DNA of 64,000 nt from an uncultured Dysosmobacter sp. (GCA_947625655.1 CANQPD010000001.1:186001-250000), one strand, 5' to 3'. Shown: positions 22,986-31,715, numbered from the stretch's first letter. The notes: generated by a model not told the origin, from the sequence alone. A program made the numbers and translations.

Positions 22986-24668
22986 TTACAGCTTCTTCCG
23001 GTATGCCTCCGCCTCGTCCAGCAGCTCTCCCGCGCTCTCCAGCAGGGCTTCCGTCACCTTGGTTCCGCCGGTGATGCGGGCCAGCTCCGCCTTGCGGCGC
23101 TCCCGGTCCAGTTGAAGAACCTTTGTAAAGGTCCTCCCCTTGCTCTCTCCTTTCTCCACAGAGAAATGCGTGTCCGCCATAGCCGCCAACTGGGGCAGAT
23201 GGGTCACGCACAGCACCTGCTTGCGGCGGCTGACCTGGGCCAGCTTTTCCGCCACCTTCTGGGCCGCCCGTCCGGAGACGCCGGTGTCCACCTCGTCGAA
23301 CACCAGGGTGCCGATGTCCTCCTGCTCCGCCAGCACGTTTTTCAGCGCCAGCATGATGCGGGCCAGCTCGCCGCCGGAGGCGATTTTCGCGATGGGCTTC
23401 AGATCCTCCCCCGCGTTGGCGGACATCAAAAACCGGATGGTATCGCAGCCGTCGGGAGATGGCTCCTTTTCCTCAAACTGGATGGAAAAGCGCACCTTGT
23501 GCATATCCAGGTCCCGCAGCTCCGCCTGGATGCGCTGCTCCAGGGACTTTGCGGCCTCCCTGCGGGCTTTGGTCAGCTCCGCGCCCGCGGCCTGGACGGC
23601 CTTTTCCGCCTTCGCCAGCTTCTGCCCCAGCAAAAGCAGGGTGTCGTCCGCCGTCTCGATGGCGTCCAGCTCCGCCCGGCACTTGTCCAGGTAGGCCAGC
23701 ATGTCCTCCACCGTGGCGCCGTACTTCTTTTTCAGGCGGTACAGCTGGTCGGCCCGGCTCTCCACCGCGTCCAGCTCCGCCGGGGAGAAGTCGAATTCCG
23801 CCCGTTTATCCCGGATAGTCTCGGCAAGGTCAAAGGCTTCACTGCGCAGCTCTCCCAGGCGTTTGAACAGGTCCGCCAGGTCGTCCCCCAGGGTGCGGAT
23901 GGCGCTGATGGCCTCCTCCGCGTCCCGGAGCTGGTTCACCGCGCCGGTGCTCTCGTCGTCGCCGCTGAGACAGTAATCCGCGCCGGACAGGGCCGATAAA
24001 TACTTCTCGCCGTTGCGCAGCAGGCTGCGCCGCTGCGTCAGCTCCTCCTCCTCGCCGGGGACCAGCTCCGCCCGCTCCAATTCGTCGATCTGGAAGCGCA
24101 GGCTGTCCACCCGGCGGGCCTTCTCCGCCTCGTCCATCTGCAAGGCCCGCATCTGGGCCCGCAGGTCCGCCATGGCGTTATATGCCGTCTGATAGGCCGC
24201 CAGCGCGCCCTCGGTCCTGCCAAAGCGGTCCAGGTACGCGCCGTGCTGCTCCTCGTCCAGCAGCTGCTGGCCGTCGTGCTGGCCGTGGATGTTCAGCAGC
24301 TCCTCGCCGATCCTCCGCAGCTGGGCCACGGTCACGGGGCGGCCATTGACCCGGCAGGCGTTTTTGCCGTCGCCGGAGATCTCCCGCTGGAGCAGCAGAT
24401 TGCCGTCCTCGTCCGGGGCCACGCCGTTTTCCGCCAGCCCCGGCAGCTCCGCTGAAACGCCGGAAAATTCCGCGCTGACAAAGGCCTTTTCCGCCCCGGT
24501 GCGGATCAGGTCCCGGGAGGTCCGCCCCCCCAGCACCGCGCCCATGGCGTCGATGACGATGGACTTGCCCGCGCCGGTCTCGCCGGTCAGGGCGTTGAAC
24601 CCCGGGCGGAACCGGATGTCCGCCTGCTCGATGACCGCGATATTCTCGATATGCAGCAGTTCCAGCAT
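22986..24668 (-). CDS. recN: DNA repair protein RecN
   Basis: RecN is an SMC-like ATPase that acts at double-strand breaks. The 560-residue protein has Walker A GETGAGKS (about 31-38), the family sequence LLNIHGQHDGQQLLDEEQHG, two central coiled-coil stretches, the ABC signature IASGGELARIMLALK and Walker B TLVFDEVDTGVSG followed by VLCVTHLPQLAAMAD. I chose the ATG at 24668 (GAAGGGAG upstream); the in-frame extension upstream is not RecN-like. It is the last gene of the oapA-dxs-tlyA-nadK-argR-recN run, which has the conserved clostridial and bacillar order. Confidence 0.96.
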   Translation of the reverse strand: MLELLHIENIAVIEQADIRFRPGFNALTGETGAGKSIVIDAMGAVLGGRTSRDLIRTGAEKAFVSAEFSGVSAELPGLAENGVAPDEDGNLLLQREISGDGKNACRVNGRPVTVAQLRRIGEELLNIHGQHDGQQLLDEEQHGAYLDRFGRTEGALAAYQTAYNAMADLRAQMRALQMDEAEKARRVDSLRFQIDELERAELVPGEEEELTQRRSLLRNGEKYLSALSGADYCLSGDDESTGAVNQLRDAEEAISAIRTLGDDLADLFKRLGELRSEAFDLAETIRDKRAEFDFSPAELDAVESRADQLYRLKKKYGATVEDMLAYLDKCRAELDAIETADDTLLLLGQKLAKAEKAVQAAGAELTKARREAAKSLEQRIQAELRDLDMHKVRFSIQFEEKEPSPDGCDTIRFLMSANAGEDLKPIAKIASGGELARIMLALKNVLAEQEDIGTLVFDEVDTGVSGRAAQKVAEKLAQVSRRKQVLCVTHLPQLAAMADTHFSVEKGESKGRTFTKVLQLDRERRKAELARITGGTKVTEALLESAGELLDEAEAYRKKL

Positions 24669-24870
24669 ACTTTGACGCTCCCTTCGGAAAGGGTTCAGGG
24701 GAAACCCAGGTTTCCCCTGATTCTTCCGCCCGAGCGGAAGAAAGAAGTTCAATCATTTTCGCCGGGGCGTGTACCTGGCGAAAATACGTTGACTCAGCCG
24801 CCTTGGGCGGCGTTCACCAGTGACCGATGTCACTGGTGGGGGAATCTAAAGGGGGGACGAAGTCCCCTCT
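24669..24870. repeat. Hairpin-rich argR-recN intergenic region
   Basis: About 200 bp with at least five consecutive stem-loops on the same DNA: CAGGGGAAAC/GTTTCCCCTG-type near 24696-24720, CTTCCGC/GCGGAAG near 24724-24740, ATTTTCGCC/GGCGAAAAT, GCCGCC/GGCGGC, CCAGTGAC/GTCACTGG, and an AGGGGAC/GTCCCC stem at about 24850-24874 that probably ends argR. No coding frame is supported. Confidence 0.6.
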
Positions 24871-25320
24871 TTATAGCATTTCTTTGATCTCCTCGCAGAA
24901 AATGGCCGCAGACTCCGTGTCCTGCATCAGCAAAAACGCCGTGTCGTCCCCCGCCAGGGAGCCCACCATATAGCTGATGTCCATGTTGTCTAGGGCGGAG
25001 CACGCTGCGCTGGCCAGGCCCGGCATGGTCTTCAGGACCACGATGTTCTGGGCATAGGCGATGCTGGTGATGCTCTCCCGGAAGATGGTCCGAAGCTTTT
25101 CCGCGAAATTCAGCTTCGTCCGGTTGCCGGAGACGGCGTATTTGTACACGCCCTGGCCCACCGGCTCTTTGATGAGGTGCATCTGCTTGATGTCCCGGGA
25201 GATGGTGGCCTGGGTGCTGCTGATGCCCCGCTCCTGCAGCCGGGTCAAAAGCTGCTCCTGGGTCTCGATGTTTTCCTGGGAAATGATCTCCAGGATCATG
25301 GTTTGACGGTCATTTTTCAT
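24871..25320 (-). CDS. argR: Arginine repressor ArgR/AhrC
   Basis: A 149-residue arginine-responsive hexameric repressor/activator. The N-terminal winged helix has TQEQLLTRLQERGISSTQAT and ISRDIKQMHLIK. The C-terminal arginine-binding domain has VVLKTMPGLASAACSALDNM and GSLAGDDTAFLLMQD, with the GDDT motif of the arginine site. It overlaps nadK by 11 nt. The position between nadK and recN is conserved in Firmicutes. No arginine biosynthesis gene is in the window. Confidence 0.95.
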   Translation of the reverse strand: MKNDRQTMILEIISQENIETQEQLLTRLQERGISSTQATISRDIKQMHLIKEPVGQGVYKYAVSGNRTKLNFAEKLRTIFRESITSIAYAQNIVVLKTMPGLASAACSALDNMDISYMVGSLAGDDTAFLLMQDTESAAIFCEEIKEML

Positions 25321-26194
25321 CGTTCAGCCCTCCCGGCAGCATTTTTTGCGCGAAGATCTCGCAGAAGCTCCGCTCCGACAGCCGCACCAGCCGGAGGGCG
25401 TATTTGCTCCGCCGCACCTGCACCCTGTCGTCGGACCGCAGGGCAAAGGCCCGGCTCTCGTCCACAAACAGGTACACCGGCTTGCGGCCATTGCGCTCCA
25501 GCTCCACCGTCAGCACATGCTCCGGCGACAGGACGTAGGAGGAAAAGCGCATGTTGTGGATGCAGATGGGGCAGACCACCAGGGTCTGGGCCACCGGCTC
25601 CACCACCGGCCCGCCGGCGGACAGGGAGTACGCCGTGGAACCCGTGGGCGTGGCCACGATGACGCCGTCCCCGGCGATGTCCGCCAGGTGCCGCCCGTCG
25701 GAGGAGATCTTCAGATGGATGACGTGGGAGATGGGCCCCTCCCGGATGACGGCGTCGTTGAGGCCCAGGTTGGTGTAGATCTGCCGGCCCTCCCGAAAGA
25801 CGGACACATCCAGCATCATCCGCTGCTCCGTCTCGAAATCCCAGTCCTTCAGCTTCCGCAGCGCGTCCAGCTCCGAGGCCTCCAGCTCCGCCACGAAGCC
25901 AAGGCCCCCCATGTTGATGCCCAGCACCGGGATCTTGTTCAGCGCCGCCAGCTTGGCCAGGTGCAGGATGGTGCCGTCACCGCCGAAGGTGATCAGCAGA
26001 TCGGCGCCCTTCATCTCCTGGGGCAGGGGCCGCACGTCGTAATCGGCGAAGGCCCCCTCCTTCTGATCCCGGAAGGGCGAGCACACCACGGTTTGAAAGC
26101 CCAGCTCCCGGAGGATCTTCTCCGCGGCCCGGGTGGCCGCCATGCCCTGGTCCCGGTTGGGGTTGGGGCACAGGATGATCTTCTTCGGACTCAC
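25310..26194 (-). CDS. nadK: NAD kinase
   Basis: NadK phosphorylates NAD to NADP. The 294-residue protein carries the diagnostic FGGDGTILHLAK motif (about 69-80, catalytic GGDG), LGINMGGLGFVAEL, the NDAVI element and the DGVIVATPTGSTAYSLSAGG segment. The start is a GTG at 26194 that overlaps the tlyA stop (GTGA), so translation is coupled. The length is normal. Confidence 0.96.
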   Translation of the reverse strand: MSPKKIILCPNPNRDQGMAATRAAEKILRELGFQTVVCSPFRDQKEGAFADYDVRPLPQEMKGADLLITFGGDGTILHLAKLAALNKIPVLGINMGGLGFVAELEASELDALRKLKDWDFETEQRMMLDVSVFREGRQIYTNLGLNDAVIREGPISHVIHLKISSDGRHLADIAGDGVIVATPTGSTAYSLSAGGPVVEPVAQTLVVCPICIHNMRFSSYVLSPEHVLTVELERNGRKPVYLFVDESRAFALRSDDRVQVRRSKYALRLVRLSERSFCEIFAQKMLPGGLNDEK

Positions 26195-27015
26195 AGGCCG
26201 CCCCCCTCTCCGTGCTCTTTCAGGACCTGGTGGGACTCCTCCACCAGCGCCCTCAAATCAAATTCCCTTGGCTGCCATCCGCCCTTTTCCAAATACCCTA
26301 AATACTCGATGTTTCCCTCGGGCCCGCGGATGGGAGAATATGTGATCCCAAGGACTGTAAAGCCAGATTCCTTTGCATGCTCCAAGAAGTGCTCCAGCAC
26401 CTCCAGATGGACGTCCGGGTCCCGGACGACGCCCTTTTTGCCCACCTTTTCCCGTCCCGCCTCGAACTGGGGCTTCACCAGGCAGGCCGCGTGGCCGCCG
26501 TCCTTCAGCAGGGCGCACAGGGGCGGCAGGATCAGTTTCAGAGAGATGAAGCTGACGTCCACCGACGCGAAGTCCAGCTCTTCCGGCACCTGCTCATGGG
26601 TGAGATACCGGGCGTTGGTCCGCTCCAGACACACCACCCGGGGGTCCTCCCGCAGCTTCCAGGCCAGCTGGCCGTAGCCCACGTCCACGGCGTACACTTT
26701 GGACGCGCCGTTTTGCAGCATGCAGTCCGTAAAGCCGCCGGTGGAGGCGCCGATGTCGCCGCAGGTCGTTCCGGTCAGGTCGATGGGGAATGTGGCCATG
26801 GCCTTTTCCAGCTTCAGTCCGCCCCGGCTGACGTATTTCAGGGCATTGCCCCGGACCTCGATTTCCGCGTCGCTGGGAACGGCGGTGCCGGGCTTGTCCA
26901 CCCGCTGGCCCCTGACGAACACCAGGCCGCTCATGATGGTGGCCTGGGCCTTTTGGCGGGTCTCCTGCAGGCCCCGCTCCACCAGCAGCACGTCCAGCCG
27001 CGTTTTATTCGCCAT
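26191..27015 (-). CDS. tlyA: TlyA family rRNA methyltransferase / hemolysin-like protein
   Basis: A 274-residue protein with an N-terminal S4 RNA-binding domain (TRLDVLLVERGLQETRQKAQ, residues 4-23) and a C-terminal FtsJ/RrmJ-type SAM methyltransferase domain: DIGASTGGFTDCML (SAM loop), VYAVDVGYGQL and the lysine of LVKPQFE. TlyA homologues 2'-O-methylate rRNA cytidines; that role is by family. The ATG at 27015 lies within the end of dxs, overlapping by 11 nt; an earlier in-frame start would add a non-conserved extension. Confidence 0.93.
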   Translation of the reverse strand: MANKTRLDVLLVERGLQETRQKAQATIMSGLVFVRGQRVDKPGTAVPSDAEIEVRGNALKYVSRGGLKLEKAMATFPIDLTGTTCGDIGASTGGFTDCMLQNGASKVYAVDVGYGQLAWKLREDPRVVCLERTNARYLTHEQVPEELDFASVDVSFISLKLILPPLCALLKDGGHAACLVKPQFEAGREKVGKKGVVRDPDVHLEVLEHFLEHAKESGFTVLGITYSPIRGPEGNIEYLGYLEKGGWQPREFDLRALVEESHQVLKEHGEGGGL

Positions 27016-28864
27016 GTCCCATCGCCTCCCGTACCGCCGCCGCCACGGAGGCGGCGTCCAGGCGGGCGCTGCGCTCCAGCTCCGCCACGCTGCCCTCCGG
27101 GGCAAAGGTCTTCCCAAGATTCTTCAAAATCAATTTTTTCGGGGCCTGTCCGTGCTCCGCCAGGATGGCGGCCACCCGCTGGCCCACGCAGCCCGCGCCG
27201 AAGGAGTCCTCCAGCACCAGCAGCCTCTGCCGGCCCCCCAGGGTCCCGCAGACCGTCTCGTGGTCCAGCGGGGAGATCTGGTTCAGCTTCACGACCTCCG
27301 CCTGGATGCCTTCCTTCGCCAGCAGCTCCGCCGCTTCCAGCAGATTGTTGATCTGGATGCCATAGCCCAGCAGCGTCACGTCACCGCCCTCCCGCAGCCG
27401 CGCCACAGGCTTGTCCGACGTGTCCGCCCGGAAGGCCCCCTCCCCGCCCCGGGGATAGCGGACCGCCACGGGGCCGTCCAAGCGGAACAGGGCCTGCCGC
27501 AGCATGGACCGCAGCTCGGCAAAACTGGCGGGACACAGCACCGTGAAACCGGGGATGGTGCACAGAAACAGCGGGTCAAAGCAGCCGTGGTGGGTCTCGC
27601 CGTCGGCGCCCACCAGGCCTGCCCGGTCCACCCCCAGCACCACATGGAGCCGCTCCAGCGCCACGTCGTGGATGAGCATATCGTAGCCCCGCTGCAAAAA
27701 AGTGGAGTACACCGCGAACACCGGCAGCATCCCCTGGCTGGCAAGGCCCGCCGCCATGGACACGCCGTGCCCCTCCGCGATGGCCACATCGAAAAACCGT
27801 TCCGGGAACTCCCGGGAAAAGGCGGTCAGGCCGGTGCCCTCCGCCATGGCCGCGGTGATGGCGCAGACCCGGCTGTCCCCCGCGGCGCAGTCCGCCAGCG
27901 TCCTGCCAAAGACGGAGGAAAAGCTCTCTCCGCCCTGTTTTTTCAAAAGGCCCGTCTCGGGATCAAAGGGGCCGATGCCGTGGAATCTGCCGGGGTCCCT
28001 CTCCGCGAAGGGATACCCCTTCCCTTTCACCGTTTTCACATGGACCACCACGGGGCAGCGCAGCTCCCTGGCCCAGGTCAGCACGTCGCACAGCCGGGTC
28101 AGGTCATGGCCGTCGATGGGGCCCAGATAGGTGAAGCCCATATCCTCAAACAGGGTGCTGCCGGGCCAGAGGGTCTTTTTCAAAGAGGTCTTGACCTGAT
28201 GGTTGAAGCGGTACAGGGCATTGTCCATGGGATTTTTGCCGAACAGGCCCCGATACCACTTTTTGAAATGATAGTAGGCCGGCTTGCTCCGCAGGCGGCT
28301 CAGGTGTCCGGGCATGGCCCCCACATTGGGATCGATGGACATGCCGTTGTCGTTCAGAATCACGATCAGCGGCTCCCCGGAAGCACCGGCGTTGTTCAAG
28401 CCCTCATAGGCAAGGCCGCCGGTGAGGGCGCCGTCGCCGATCAGGGCCAGGACACTGTAATCTTTATTCTGTAAAGTCCTTGCCCTTGCCATACCGAGGG
28501 CAACGGAAACAGAGTTGGAGGCATGGCCCGCGATAAAGGCGTCGTGGCCGCTCTCCCGGGGCTTGGGAAAGCCGGAAAGCCCCCCGAACTGGCGGAGGGT
28601 GGAAAACAGCTCCCGGCGGCCCGTCAGGGCTTTGTGGACATAGCACTGGTGGCCCACGTCGAAGACCAGCCGGTCCGACGCGGTGTCAAACACCCGGTGG
28701 ATGGCCACCGTCAGCTCCACGGCCCCCAGATTGGAGGCCAGATGGCCGCCGGTCCGGGAGACGTTTTCGATCAAAAATTCCCGCAGCTCCTGGCAGAGCC
28801 GGGGCAGCTGCTCTTTTTCCAGCGCCCTGACGTCGGCGGGGGCGTGAATGCGTTCCAGGATCAT
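27005..28864 (-). CDS. dxs: 1-deoxy-D-xylulose-5-phosphate synthase
   Basis: Dxs makes DXP from pyruvate and glyceraldehyde-3-phosphate with thiamine diphosphate, the entry to the MEP isoprenoid pathway. The 619-residue protein has the family motifs GHLASNLGAVELTVAIHRVF, FDVGHQCYVHK, the ThDP motif GDGALTGG...NNAG, GPIDGHD, the transketolase-type Glu of AIAEGHGVSMAAGLA, and DRAGLVGADGETHHG. The ATG at 28864 follows the oapA stop by 18 nt. It lies in the OLE RNA/OapA transcription unit, and ispA of the same pathway lies on the other side of that locus. Confidence 0.97.
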   Translation of the reverse strand: MILERIHAPADVRALEKEQLPRLCQELREFLIENVSRTGGHLASNLGAVELTVAIHRVFDTASDRLVFDVGHQCYVHKALTGRRELFSTLRQFGGLSGFPKPRESGHDAFIAGHASNSVSVALGMARARTLQNKDYSVLALIGDGALTGGLAYEGLNNAGASGEPLIVILNDNGMSIDPNVGAMPGHLSRLRSKPAYYHFKKWYRGLFGKNPMDNALYRFNHQVKTSLKKTLWPGSTLFEDMGFTYLGPIDGHDLTRLCDVLTWARELRCPVVVHVKTVKGKGYPFAERDPGRFHGIGPFDPETGLLKKQGGESFSSVFGRTLADCAAGDSRVCAITAAMAEGTGLTAFSREFPERFFDVAIAEGHGVSMAAGLASQGMLPVFAVYSTFLQRGYDMLIHDVALERLHVVLGVDRAGLVGADGETHHGCFDPLFLCTIPGFTVLCPASFAELRSMLRQALFRLDGPVAVRYPRGGEGAFRADTSDKPVARLREGGDVTLLGYGIQINNLLEAAELLAKEGIQAEVVKLNQISPLDHETVCGTLGGRQRLLVLEDSFGAGCVGQRVAAILAEHGQAPKKLILKNLGKTFAPEGSVAELERSARLDAASVAAAVREAMGHGE

Positions 28865-28882
28865 GAGGCCCTCCCCCTCCTC

Positions 28883-29443
28883 TCAGCGGTGGAAAATGTG
28901 CAGGAAGCGGCCCACCCAATAGACCACCCGGGTAGACTGCTTCATGGCAAAGGTCTTGGACAGGGCCTTGCCGCCGATGGTCAGGCCGGACACCAGGGCG
29001 GTGACCCCCACGGATATGAGCACCGTCTGGGTATTCAGGGCCTTTTGCAGCTGGGCCACGATCACCGCGCCGGTGGCGCCGCTGACGATGCCGCAGATAT
29101 CGCCCACCACGTCGTTGCAGACGCTGGAGACGTGGCTGGCGTTTCTCAGCAGGCCCAGGGCCTCCTTCGCGCCCTTCTCCCTGTGGGACGCCATGGAGTG
29201 GAAGGGCTTGGGGTCCGCCGCCGTCACGGCCACGCCGATGACGTCGAACACGATGCCCAGGCCGATAAACAGCGCCAAAATCAAAAGGGCGACTGCCATG
29301 CCCGCGCCGGAGAGCATCGACTGGGATGCCAGGCTCAGCGCCGCGGACAGGGCGACCGCCATCAAAAAGACCGTCAAGGCCCACCGGTATGGGGCGGAGG
29401 AGCCGCCCTTTTTCTCTTCCTTGGGGTTCTGTGTCTTCTTCAA
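28883..29443 (-). CDS. oapA: OLE-associated protein A-like membrane protein
   Basis: A 186-residue membrane protein: a charged N-terminus (MKKTQNPKEEKKGG), four hydrophobic segments (about 22-42, 46-66, 118-135 and 138-156) and a basic C-terminus (TRVVYWVGRFLHIFHR). Size, topology and position immediately downstream of a ~600-nt structured non-coding region and just before dxs match OapA, the DUF21-related membrane protein that binds OLE RNA in Bacillus halodurans. The start is a TTG at 29443 with GGAGG 7 nt upstream. I identify it from context and topology, not from an alignment. Confidence 0.8.
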   Translation of the reverse strand: MKKTQNPKEEKKGGSSAPYRWALTVFLMAVALSAALSLASQSMLSGAGMAVALLILALFIGLGIVFDVIGVAVTAADPKPFHSMASHREKGAKEALGLLRNASHVSSVCNDVVGDICGIVSGATGAVIVAQLQKALNTQTVLISVGVTALVSGLTIGGKALSKTFAMKQSTRVVYWVGRFLHIFHR

Positions 29444-29504
29444 AAAAATACCTCCAGCAGAGGGAAACTCTCAAAATGCTGCTAAGCCGGCGGCAGCAGA
29501 AAAA

Positions 29505-30138
29505 GTAAATCTTACGGCTTAGGTGCGGGTTGGATTTCCCCGCGGCGCACCTCTCGTTGCCGATGGAGGCGGTTCCCCCTTCGGCGCCGCGGCATGGCGT
29601 TGCCCGTCCATGCTACCCGATTGCCACTTAGTCCGCACTGCAATCCTTTTTCTGCCCCGATGAGACAGCCTAGGTGATTTCCACCACAGTCCGTCCGCTT
29701 CTTTAGCCTCTTTTGCAGACCGGGTTTCAAAGGGCGATCGCAGTCAGTCGCTCTGGCCAGAGCCGCTCGCTGCGTTGATCCCTCATCCACCCGCCCCACG
29801 CAAGGCAGGCTACATCTGCACACAGCGTTACGGCCCCTTGGGGCCGATGCACCGCATTGCAGGTTCATAATCTGCTTCGTACGCAGGCCGGAAATACCAC
29901 GATGGGAGTACGTCCGCGCACAAGAGCAGGTCTCCACGGAAACAGGGTCGGGTTGACCATGCCATTGTTCATCGCCCTGAGTCCGCAAGCGCGCATGGCG
30001 CGCTTCCCCCCAGCACCCACCCAAAACTGGGCGTATCAAGCAGGCACCAGAGGTTTCACAGGTGTGCCCTTCAGAGGATTTTTAGGCCCTCCCTAGGAAA
30101 CGGCAGATCTGACTAGAATACTGCACCGCCGCTTAGCG
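29505..30138 (-). ncRNA. ole: OLE RNA (ornate, large, extremophilic)
   Basis: About 630 nt without a credible protein frame lie between a near-perfect promoter (30145-30173) and oapA. OLE RNAs are ~600-nt, highly structured RNAs found in Gram-positive anaerobes and extremophiles, next to oapA and within the nusB-xseAB-ispA-dxs-tlyA-nadK-argR-recN neighbourhood, as here. The minus-strand sequence holds many local stems, for example GGGCCG.../...CGGCCC-like and GCTCTGGCCAGAGC. The exact ends are estimates: the 5' end from the promoter, the 3' end from the distance to the oapA ribosome-binding site. The call rests on size, location and neighbour; a covariance-model match was not run. Confidence 0.8.
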
Positions 30139-30144
30139 AGGTAT

Positions 30145-30173
30145 AGTATAGCACAGCTTTCATAAATATACAA
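30145..30173 (-). promoter_or_regulatory. Promoter of the OLE RNA-oapA-dxs unit
   Basis: Minus-strand -35 TTGTAT (30168-30173), 17-bp spacer, -10 TATACT (30145-30150). Transcription would start near 30138. Confidence 0.8.
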
Positions 30174-30312
30174 CATATTCCGTATATACAAACTGTGAAT
30201 TTTTTTCTTCCCGCGCCGCGTCTCAGGCTGGCCCTTTTGCAAAAACGGCGGCGGGCGTCTGTCCCGCGCCGGCCCACAGTCATTCTTAACGGCGCTTTTA
30301 CGCCTTTTCCGC

Positions 30313-30485
30313 TATAATGGAGAACATACGCCGGCTTTTCGCCGGACCAACGGAAGGAGCTGACCGCCCCCATGGACGAAGCGCCGCCGCGATGGCGTCT
30401 CCCCGCCCGGTTCTGGCGTCTGCGCTGTTGAGACCGCCCCCAGCGGACACCACAACAGCCGACGACAGAAAGGATTCATCACATT
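30313..30485 (+). other. Long 5' leader of the DUF21-CBS gene
   Basis: A TATAAT box at 30313-30318 with no good -35 is followed by about 165 nt before the start codon. The leader contains a GCCGGC-TTTT-CGCCGG-type hairpin near 30330 and further GC-rich inverted repeats (30380-30450). I could not match it to an M-box, yybP-ykoY/Mn or NiCo riboswitch. It may be an unassigned regulatory leader. Confidence 0.4.
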
Positions 30486-31715
30486 ATGACAAGCGATACC
30501 ATCGGAAAAGGATTTCTCATTGCGTTTTTTCTGCTCTGCTCCGCCTATTTTTCGGCCACGGAGACGGCCTTTTCCTCTCTGAGCCGCACCCGGCTGCGGC
30601 TGCTGGCCGACCACGGAAACCGGCGGGCGGAGCTGGCCCTGTCCCTCTCGGAGCGGTATGACGACCTGCTCTCCACCCTTCTGGTGGGCAACAACATCGT
30701 CAACATCGCCATTGCCTCCCTGGGCACGGTCCTGTTCGTCCGCCGCTTCGGCGAGGATCTGGGGCCCTCCCTGTCCACGGCGGCGGTGACAGTGGCGGTG
30801 CTGTTTTTCGGCGAGGTCACCCCCAAGGGCCTTGCCAAGGAGGCGCCGGAGACGGTGGCCATGTTCTCGGCCCCTCTGCTGCGGCCGCTGATGACCGTGC
30901 TGCGGCCGGCCGCCTGGATCTTTTCCCGGTGGAAGGCGCTGCTGAACCGCTTTGTACATATGGGCGGCGATCGGAAGCTGACCCAGGAGGAGCTCTTGCT
31001 CCTGGTGGACGAGGTGGAGCGGGACGGCGGCATCGACAGCCAGGAACGGGAGCTGGTCCGCAACGCCATCGAATTCAACGACCTGACGGCGGAGGACATC
31101 CTGACGCCCCGGGTGGCTGTGGTGGGCATTCCTCTGGAGACGGATCCCGAAACCGCCCGGGAGCTGTTCGCGTCCAGCGGCTACACCCGCCTGCCGGTGT
31201 ACCAGGGGACCATCGACCACATCGTGGGCGTGATCCATCTGAAAGACCTCTGCGCCCCGGAGTCCGCCGGGCTTCCTGTCAGCCGCCTGATGAAGCCGGT
31301 GCTGAACGCCGCCCCCGCCGTCCCCATCGGCACGCTTCTGCGCCAGCTCCAGCGGAGCAAGAGCCACATCGCCGTGGTGGCGGACCAGCACGGCGGCACC
31401 CTGGGCATCGTCACCATGGAGGACATTCTGGAGGAACTGGTGGGCGAGATCTGGGATGAGCACGACGAGGTGGAGGAGGCCGTCCGCCCCCTGTCCGACG
31501 GCCGTTACCGCCTGTCCGGCAGCCTGTCTCCCCAAAAGGCCTTTTCCCTCCTGGGCATCTGGCGGGAGACCGACGATCCCACCCTCAGCGGCTGGCTGAT
31601 GGACACCATGGGCCGGGTGCCCGCGTCCGGCGACCGGCTGGAGTGCCAGGGCGTGACCTTCACCGTGGAGGAGACGGATCTCAACCGCGTGATCTGGGTG
31701 CTGGCCGCCCGGTGA
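30486..31715 (+). CDS. HlyC/CorC (DUF21-CBS-CorC_HlyC) family membrane protein
   Basis: A 409-residue protein. An N-terminal DUF21/CNNM membrane domain (about 1-175) has SAYFSATETAFSSLSRTRLR, LLVGNNIVNIAIASLGT and FFGEVTPKGLAKE. It is followed by a pair of CBS domains (about 195-320, with LTPRVAVVGIPLE and SHIAVVADQHGGTLGIVTME) and a C-terminal CorC_HlyC domain (335-409). The family is implicated in Mg2+ (and possibly Co2+) export or homeostasis; the ion is inferred. It faces away from the OLE promoter and lies between ispA and OLE, so it interrupts the usual ispA-OLE order. Its terminator is shared with ispA. Confidence 0.93.
   Translation: MTSDTIGKGFLIAFFLLCSAYFSATETAFSSLSRTRLRLLADHGNRRAELALSLSERYDDLLSTLLVGNNIVNIAIASLGTVLFVRRFGEDLGPSLSTAAVTVAVLFFGEVTPKGLAKEAPETVAMFSAPLLRPLMTVLRPAAWIFSRWKALLNRFVHMGGDRKLTQEELLLLVDEVERDGGIDSQERELVRNAIEFNDLTAEDILTPRVAVVGIPLETDPETARELFASSGYTRLPVYQGTIDHIVGVIHLKDLCAPESAGLPVSRLMKPVLNAAPAVPIGTLLRQLQRSKSHIAVVADQHGGTLGIVTMEDILEELVGEIWDEHDEVEEAVRPLSDGRYRLSGSLSPQKAFSLLGIWRETDDPTLSGWLMDTMGRVPASGDRLECQGVTFTVEETDLNRVIWVLAAR

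Noticed and set aside
29512-30039. A 175-codon minus-strand frame within the OLE region
   Set aside because: Its translation is Arg/Gly/Cys-rich with no motif or ribosome-binding site, and the region has the size and location of OLE RNA.
30313-30485. M-box or yybP-ykoY riboswitch before the DUF21-CBS gene
   Set aside because: Only a short stretch resembles an M-box segment; the core conserved elements of either class were not found.
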